Source of the DNA: CAZMNY01 sp964635375
GTDB lineage: Bacteria > Planctomycetota > Planctomycetia > Pirellulales > Pirellulaceae
DNA length: 27,618 nt
Assembly (NCBI GenBank): GCA_964635375.1
Contig: CAZWOU010000083.1
Coordinates: forward strand, 1-27,618
Direction: 5' to 3'
The notes under the pieces are model-generated. The model was not told where the DNA came from, made no database searches, and saw only the letters and a program-made list of their open reading frames with translations. Shown piece by piece: positions 23,529 through 27,618 of this stretch (positions within the stretch are counted from its first letter, which is position 1; the number at the start of each line of letters is the position of its first letter). A program made the position numbers and the translations under genes.

Positions 23529-24350
23529 ATGACGCTTCTCGGCAAGATTTTGACCGTGCTCATTCTGGTATTGAGCGTTGTCTTTATGGCCTTTGCCATG
23601 CTGGTTTTCGCAACCCATAAGAACTGGCGAGACCACGCCCGCGACTTGGTAAAGCAGGTGGCCGACGCGACGGCCCAGCGAGACCAAATGAACATCGAGT
23701 TTGGCCGTTCCAAGGACGCCTTGGCTGCCGAACAAGCGGCTCGGCGTTTCGCGATCGCTGCCTCACGTTCGAAGTATGAACAAGTCAACGCAGCGTTGCA
23801 GCAGGCCAACACCACGCTTTTGGAACTTCAAAGCTCTAACGGCGAACTTCAGCAAGCGCACCGCACGACGGTAACTGAGTTGGAACGGTTGACAACGGAA
23901 GTCGGCGGTTTGCGGACGGAAATCCGCAATTCGCAACTCGACCGCGACAACATGTTCACCCAAGTCGTTCGCCTGACCGATGAACTCAATCGATTGGAAG
24001 GGTTGAAGACCGACTTGGAGATTCGCCGCAACCAGTTGTTGGCTCAGAACTCATTGCTGGCCGGGGCAGTTAAGGCCCACGGCATTGACGTCTACAACAT
24101 TGCCAATATCACTCCAAAGGTTGACGGCGTTGTCACTGGTGTGAGCCAGAAAGATCTGATCGAGATTTCGATTGGGTCGGATGACGGCATCAAGGAAGGC
24201 CATCAGTTGGAAGTCTTCCGCAAGAGCACCTACTTGGGTCGTGTGGTGATTCGCCACACGGGCCCCGACAAAGCCGTCGCGGAAATCATCAAAGAGTATC
24301 GTCGAGGAACTATTAGGAAGGGTGACCGTGTCGCAACTAAGCTCATCTAA
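23529..24350 (+). CDS. Membrane-anchored coiled-coil protein with C-terminal beta domain
   Basis: The 273-aa protein has one N-terminal membrane segment (about residues 5-27, KILTVLILVLSVVFMAFAMLVF). A long coiled coil rich in Gln/Glu/Leu follows at about 33-177, with LQQANTTLLELQSSNGELQQ and LTDELNRLEGLKTDLEIRR. A compact beta-rich C-terminus (about 188-273) has VDGVVTGVSQKDLIEISIGSDDGIKEGHQLEVFR and GRVVIRHTGPDKAVAEI. That C-terminal pattern, a stretch about being 'different from initiation by a fixed-property handle', recalls the beta domains of MreC or flagellar-type assembly proteins, but no name can be given. This architecture recurs in planctomycetes. It is the first gene of a two-gene unit with its own promoter. 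Confidence 0.85.
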   Translation: MTLLGKILTVLILVLSVVFMAFAMLVFATHKNWRDHARDLVKQVADATAQRDQMNIEFGRSKDALAAEQAARRFAIAASRSKYEQVNAALQQANTTLLELQSSNGELQQAHRTTVTELERLTTEVGGLRTEIRNSQLDRDNMFTQVVRLTDELNRLEGLKTDLEIRRNQLLAQNSLLAGAVKAHGIDVYNIANITPKVDGVVTGVSQKDLIEISIGSDDGIKEGHQLEVFRKSTYLGRVVIRHTGPDKAVAEIIKEYRRGTIRKGDRVATKLI

Positions 24351-24558
24351 CCCGGCCGGCGAAGTTGTTCGCAAACAGTCGAACGGCGTTTACACTTGGA
24401 TGTTAGTCATCGCGTTGATCGCGTTGCTGACAGCCTGTGTCCTGCTGTGGCTGGAACTACAATCGTACGGAAGCTATCCCTGGTGGAAGCCCGCCGTGGG
24501 CGGAAGCCCGACATCGCAGGCGCCTTCATTCGCCCCGATTCTGCAACATCTTGCCTAA
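24328..24558 (+). CDS. Small single-span membrane protein overlapping the coiled-coil gene
   Basis: The 76-aa protein has one membrane helix (about residues 25-43, TWMLVIALIALLTACVLLWLEL), a short polar N-terminus and a Trp/Pro-containing tail (SYGSYPWWKP). It overlaps the 3' end of the coiled-coil gene by 23 nt in another frame, which implies translational coupling. GTG 24328 is chosen because AGGAAGG (24315-24321) is 6 nt upstream; GTG 24322 abuts that site. A terminator follows at 24625-24654. The pairing suggests that it works with the coiled-coil protein in the same membrane. The family is not recognised. Confidence 0.75.
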   Translation: MSQLSSSNPAGEVVRKQSNGVYTWMLVIALIALLTACVLLWLELQSYGSYPWWKPAVGGSPTSQAPSFAPILQHLA

Positions 24559-24624
24559 CTCAAGCCCTTTGCCAGGCTCTGCTGCCGAAGGCAAATCCAG
24601 GCATCTGAGAACCAGAATTCTCAC

Positions 24625-24654
24625 GACCCGTCGTCTTTGGGCGACGGGTTTTTT
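24625..24654 (+). terminator. Rho-independent terminator
   Basis: ACCCGTCG (24625-24632) pairs perfectly with CGACGGGT (24641-24648) around an 8-nt loop. The last T of the stem begins a run of seven T (24648-24654). It ends the coiled-coil/small-membrane-protein unit. Bases 24655-24844 hold no gene I can support apart from the next ribosome binding site. Confidence 0.9.
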
Positions 24655-24844
24655 TGTGCGCGGTCGTTGGCCGGTTTTCGGCCTGCGCAAGTAGTGGGTG
24701 CCAGCAACATTCCTCGCTCTCCTGCGAATACAATGGGATGCGCGATTGAGGGCGTCGTGAGAGTCGATTCGATGTTGGGCGCTTTCGCAGCTTGTTGGAT
24801 GTTGACGACGCGTTCGACTACCAACTTTGAGGAGCAAGACTAGC

Positions 24845-27253
24845 GTGGCAGCGGTTCGTTTTCCTTGCCCACTTTGCGAGCAGACAATCAAAGCGCCGGC
24901 CGGACAGGCTGGGCAGTCGTTTGTTTGTCCGCGCTGTGGCGGCAACATCACATCTCCCGATTCGGCCGATCCTCCTGAGAATCCGGCCCGCAAGTCACTG
25001 GATGACGATTTCGATTCCCTCTTCTGGGACGCTCCAAACAAGAGCAGCGCTGCGGACGCCGGCAGCCAACCGCCTCCTGTCGGGCCAGCCCCGCCCGTTT
25101 CCAAAACACCGCCCAAGTCGGAATCGTCGGCGTCTCCTCCGCCGTCTCCTCCTCCGCCGCCAGCAGACGCCAGTCCTCACGTTCCGAAGCCGAGAACCTC
25201 TTTGCCGACTGCGCCTGGTAGAGTCGAAAAGAAGTCGCAGCGAACGGTTCAGGAACCATCCTCTTCGCCCGACCCGGCCAAGTCCAAGAAGAGAAAGAAG
25301 AAGGCCCCCACGTTTCGCCTCTCCTGCAAGTTGTGCGGCACTCGCATTGGCGTTTCCGTTCGCCAAGTCGGCGACAAGGTCCGCTGTCCCGACTGTCATT
25401 CAATGGTGCTCGTCAAAGCGCCGCCCGGGATGCTCCAAGACAAACCGAAGTCGAAACCCAAAGACGAGGATGACGACCTGATCGGACTTGCCCCCGCTGA
25501 AAAGATCACAGCGTTTACCGTCCCCTCAGAAATCCTCAAAAAGGCTTCTGCTCCGCCGGAGAACGCGGCCCAAGAATTGGCGAAGGCGGCTGGCGATCCA
25601 GACACACCCCTCGGCAAAATGGGAACTGGCGCGGGGGGAACTGGCGCTAGCGGCCAGCATCCGACTCCGCCAAAAGACGAACCAGATGAGCGCCGCAAAC
25701 AAACAGCGCCTATCGCGACGTTCGGATTCAGCTGCTCGCTGTGTGGAACGCGACTGCATGCCACTGCCGCCGGCGACTTGATCGGTTGTCCAGATTGCCT
25801 GACCGACAACATAGCACCCGAAACAGGGAAGACAGCAAGCGGAGATACAGCGAATAGAGATACGGCGAACAAGAAGCCGCTCGACGGCCCGAGTCGGACG
25901 GCTTCTGAGTTCACGCTGGAGAAGACGGTGGAGAGGCCGGGTTACGAACCCATCGCCAATCGGGGCGCCCACACGCTCGAACAGATCGAAGCCGCTGGGC
26001 GGGCGGACGACGCCAAGCGCCCGCGCACGCCTTCCACAAAGACACAGCCCAAGACCGATTCCTCTATCGTCTCGTTTAACCATCGCTGTCCCCATTGCCG
26101 CGACGCCATCGCGGTCACTTCGAGACAGACGGGCGTGGAATACGTCTGCCCAAAATGTCAAACCGCATCGACCATTCGGCAACCCGCTGCGCCGTCGAGC
26201 GGACCACAAACCACCTCGCAGCCAACGACCGCCTCGGCTACGCGACCTCCTCCTACTCCGCCGCCGCCTCCACAGCAAGCGCCCGCGGCGACGCCCCCGC
26301 CGCCTCCCGCGCAGGCTGCTCCAAAATCCCGCGCGGCAAGCCCGTCACGGCCGCAGACCACCGCTGCCGTCCCGCCAAAATCGGCGGTCTTCACAGGGGT
26401 CGGATATGAAGCCGATAAGTACGACCCGATGGCCAAGTCCTTTGCGGCCGAATCAATGGAGAAGGCAATGGAGGAGGCCGATCAGGAGGCCAAGAAAAAG
26501 GGGCTGTTACAGGGTGGCTACTTTGCAGAACAACTCGGGTTCATGCTGCACGCCGACGCGCTGAACCAGATCCTCATTGGTACGATCGTCTTCGCTGTTC
26601 AGTACGGGCTGACCGCGATGGTTTTCATCATGCTTGCGGGAGAGGGCATTTGGCCGGTTGTTGGCCTCCGAATCGGCGGTTTTGTCAGCGTCCTTTGGTT
26701 GGCGACCGCGTTCTACGTTGCGGGATTGGTGCGAGCGGTGATTTGCGACACCGCAAGCGGCGAACTCGGGGTTGAGAGTTGGTCCGGCTTCGCGGAACTT
26801 ATCGACCAACTGCCCGTCTTCTGCACGATGTTGGCGGCGTTTCTGCTCGCCAACCTCCCGGGGGGAGTCATCTTGACGGCGCTGGCGACGATCGGGGTGC
26901 CGCCAGTGGTTAGCCTCTTTCTGTTCGTCCTGCCCGGACCGTTCCTACTCTACCCTTACTTCTTGATCTCCATGATGGAATCCAGTTCGCTGTTGCCAGC
27001 CTCGCGTGAAGTGTTCGAAGGACTCAGGCGATTCCCCAAGGTCTGGGCCCAATTCTATGGCGAGTCCGCCCTGCTCTTGCTAGTCGCCTTGCTTGCCATC
27101 GGGTCGCTCGCCCTGACCCTGTACCTATTGCCTGTTGTGGCGTTTGTCCACATCGTGGTTTTGCTTGTCTATCACCGGGCTCTGGGGCGCCTCAGCTATC
27201 GCCTGGCCACCGGCAGCGCCAAGGTCGACTCGGCCCAGAAAGCCGGGCGTTGA
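24845..27253 (+). CDS. Large membrane protein with four zinc ribbons and proline-rich linkers
   Basis: The 802-aa protein has four short CxxC...CxxC zinc ribbons: C8/C11/C28/C31, C161/C164/C181/C184, C297/C300/C315/C318 and C415/C418/C435/C438. Proline- and lysine-rich disordered linkers separate them, including PPPSPPPPP and PPPTPPPPPQQ. After about residue 570 there are six or so hydrophobic segments resembling a DUF4013/YckC-like multi-pass domain. The ribbons and linkers are probably cytoplasmic. The zinc-ribbon-plus-membrane layout is common in planctomycetes and its role is unknown. GTG 24845 is chosen: GAGGAG (24829-24834) lies about 10 nt upstream, and the frame's TTG at 24827 overlaps it. 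The gene is free-standing after a terminator. Confidence 0.85.
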   Translation: MAAVRFPCPLCEQTIKAPAGQAGQSFVCPRCGGNITSPDSADPPENPARKSLDDDFDSLFWDAPNKSSAADAGSQPPPVGPAPPVSKTPPKSESSASPPPSPPPPPADASPHVPKPRTSLPTAPGRVEKKSQRTVQEPSSSPDPAKSKKRKKKAPTFRLSCKLCGTRIGVSVRQVGDKVRCPDCHSMVLVKAPPGMLQDKPKSKPKDEDDDLIGLAPAEKITAFTVPSEILKKASAPPENAAQELAKAAGDPDTPLGKMGTGAGGTGASGQHPTPPKDEPDERRKQTAPIATFGFSCSLCGTRLHATAAGDLIGCPDCLTDNIAPETGKTASGDTANRDTANKKPLDGPSRTASEFTLEKTVERPGYEPIANRGAHTLEQIEAAGRADDAKRPRTPSTKTQPKTDSSIVSFNHRCPHCRDAIAVTSRQTGVEYVCPKCQTASTIRQPAAPSSGPQTTSQPTTASATRPPPTPPPPPQQAPAATPPPPPAQAAPKSRAASPSRPQTTAAVPPKSAVFTGVGYEADKYDPMAKSFAAESMEKAMEEADQEAKKKGLLQGGYFAEQLGFMLHADALNQILIGTIVFAVQYGLTAMVFIMLAGEGIWPVVGLRIGGFVSVLWLATAFYVAGLVRAVICDTASGELGVESWSGFAELIDQLPVFCTMLAAFLLANLPGGVILTALATIGVPPVVSLFLFVLPGPFLLYPYFLISMMESSSLLPASREVFEGLRRFPKVWAQFYGESALLLLVALLAIGSLALTLYLLPVVAFVHIVVLLVYHRALGRLSYRLATGSAKVDSAQKAGR

Positions 27254-27421
27254 ACGCCGCCAGTGGTGCGCAGAAAAGGCCCAAACGTCCCTTTTGCCCC
27301 TTCGTTGGGCTCCCACAACGCCTGCAGCTCTTTTCTCCGATACTTTCGCTGTGATTTGGTGTTTTCTTCTAAGTTGCCGCGACCGGGTTGCGCACCTCAC
27401 GATTCCGACGGAGAACATGGC

Positions 27422-27618
27422 ATGAAGATTTTCTGGCTCACTATCTTGTCCATCTCCTTGTCCCTTGCCGGGACGGTTGGGGCTCAAGGGCCACCGAACA
27501 ATCGCCGCGGCCCCCAGGCCGGTTCTCGCACACAGGGTTCTCGCACACAGGGTTCTCGCACACAGGGTTCTCGCACACAGGGCTCCCGCACACAGGGCTC
27601 CCGAACACAGGGCTCCCG
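27422..27618 (+). CDS. Secreted SRTQG pentapeptide-repeat protein (partial, cut by window edge)
   Basis: ATG 27422 follows GGAG by about 8 nt and starts a clear Sec signal peptide (MKIFWLTILSISLSLAGTVGAQG, likely cut after GA). A short Pro/Asn/Arg-rich segment leads into tandem SRTQG pentapeptides that run off the window. At least six full copies are present. The repeat would make an extended, basic, disordered region. The downstream domain cannot be seen. Low-complexity Arg/Gln/Gly repeats like this occur next to the signal peptide in some planctomycete surface or EF-hand proteins, but the function is unknown. Confidence 0.75.
   Translation, partial: MKIFWLTILSISLSLAGTVGAQGPPNNRRGPQAGSRTQGSRTQGSRTQGSRTQGSRTQGSRTQGS
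27521..27618 (+). repeat. 15-bp tandem repeat GGTTCTCGCACACAG, coding
   Basis: Four identical units start at 27521, 27536, 27551 and 27566. Variants GGCTCCCGCACACAG (27581) and GGCTCCCGAACACAG (27596) follow, then a partial unit at the edge. The unit encodes GSRTQ in phase, and the third-position changes are silent. Confidence 0.95.

Overview
The window is bacterial, GC-rich and densely coded. Its gene content points firmly to a planctomycete, probably of the Pirellulales type. The clues are a degenerate J-like domain opening with 'DPYLEWLDIP..PPNYYALLG', proline-rich zinc-ribbon membrane proteins, Tat-exported sugar isomerase and enolase-superfamily enzymes, a Gfo/Idh/MocA oxidoreductase, an NHL-repeat secreted protein, a DUF2617-like protein and a coiled-coil membrane protein. 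The lineage is inferred from family knowledge; no rRNA or tRNA gene was seen. Two runs of exactly 100 N (10531-10630 and 15581-15680) are assembly gaps of unknown true length.

Layout. 1-1501: tail of a possible upstream gene, then a beta-CASP metallo-beta-lactamase RNase-like protein. 1502-1984: long stretch with no convincing gene. 1985-3019: polytopic membrane protein with an acidic Gly/Asp tail. 3083-7212: Tat-signal enolase-superfamily protein (-), 64-aa small protein (+), Tat-signal sugar isomerase/epimerase-like TIM barrel (-), secreted NHL-repeat protein (-). 7503-8975: dicarboxylate/amino-acid:cation symporter with a long insert. 9000-12773: a minus-strand operon running Hsp70 -> J-like protein -> [gap] -> GYF_2-like/TM/IPT protein -> double zinc ribbon. 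12986-13399: MazG-like pyrophosphohydrolase, divergent from glyA (13511-14782). 14976-15491: single-domain response regulator with duplicated sequence at both ends, followed by a 15-bp minisatellite that broke the assembly. 15763-19092: exported HEAT/TPR-like protein, DUF2752 protein, alpha/beta hydrolase. 19109-23178 (-): DUF2617-like, CPBP protease, Gfo/Idh/MocA, dihydroorotate-dehydrogenase-like. 23331-24654: a transcription unit with a good sigma70 promoter, coiled-coil membrane protein, overlapping 76-aa membrane protein and intrinsic terminator. 24845-27253: 802-aa membrane protein with four zinc ribbons. 27422-end: secreted protein with SRTQG pentapeptide repeats, cut by the window edge.

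The best candidate for an undescribed system is the 9000-12773 operon. It combines a lidless Hsp70-like ATPase, a J-like protein without the HPD motif, a membrane-anchored GYF_2-like/IPT protein and a zinc-ribbon protein. The domains are read directly from sequence; a joint function is inference. The second theme is active 15-bp (5-codon) tandem repeat expansion at two independent loci.
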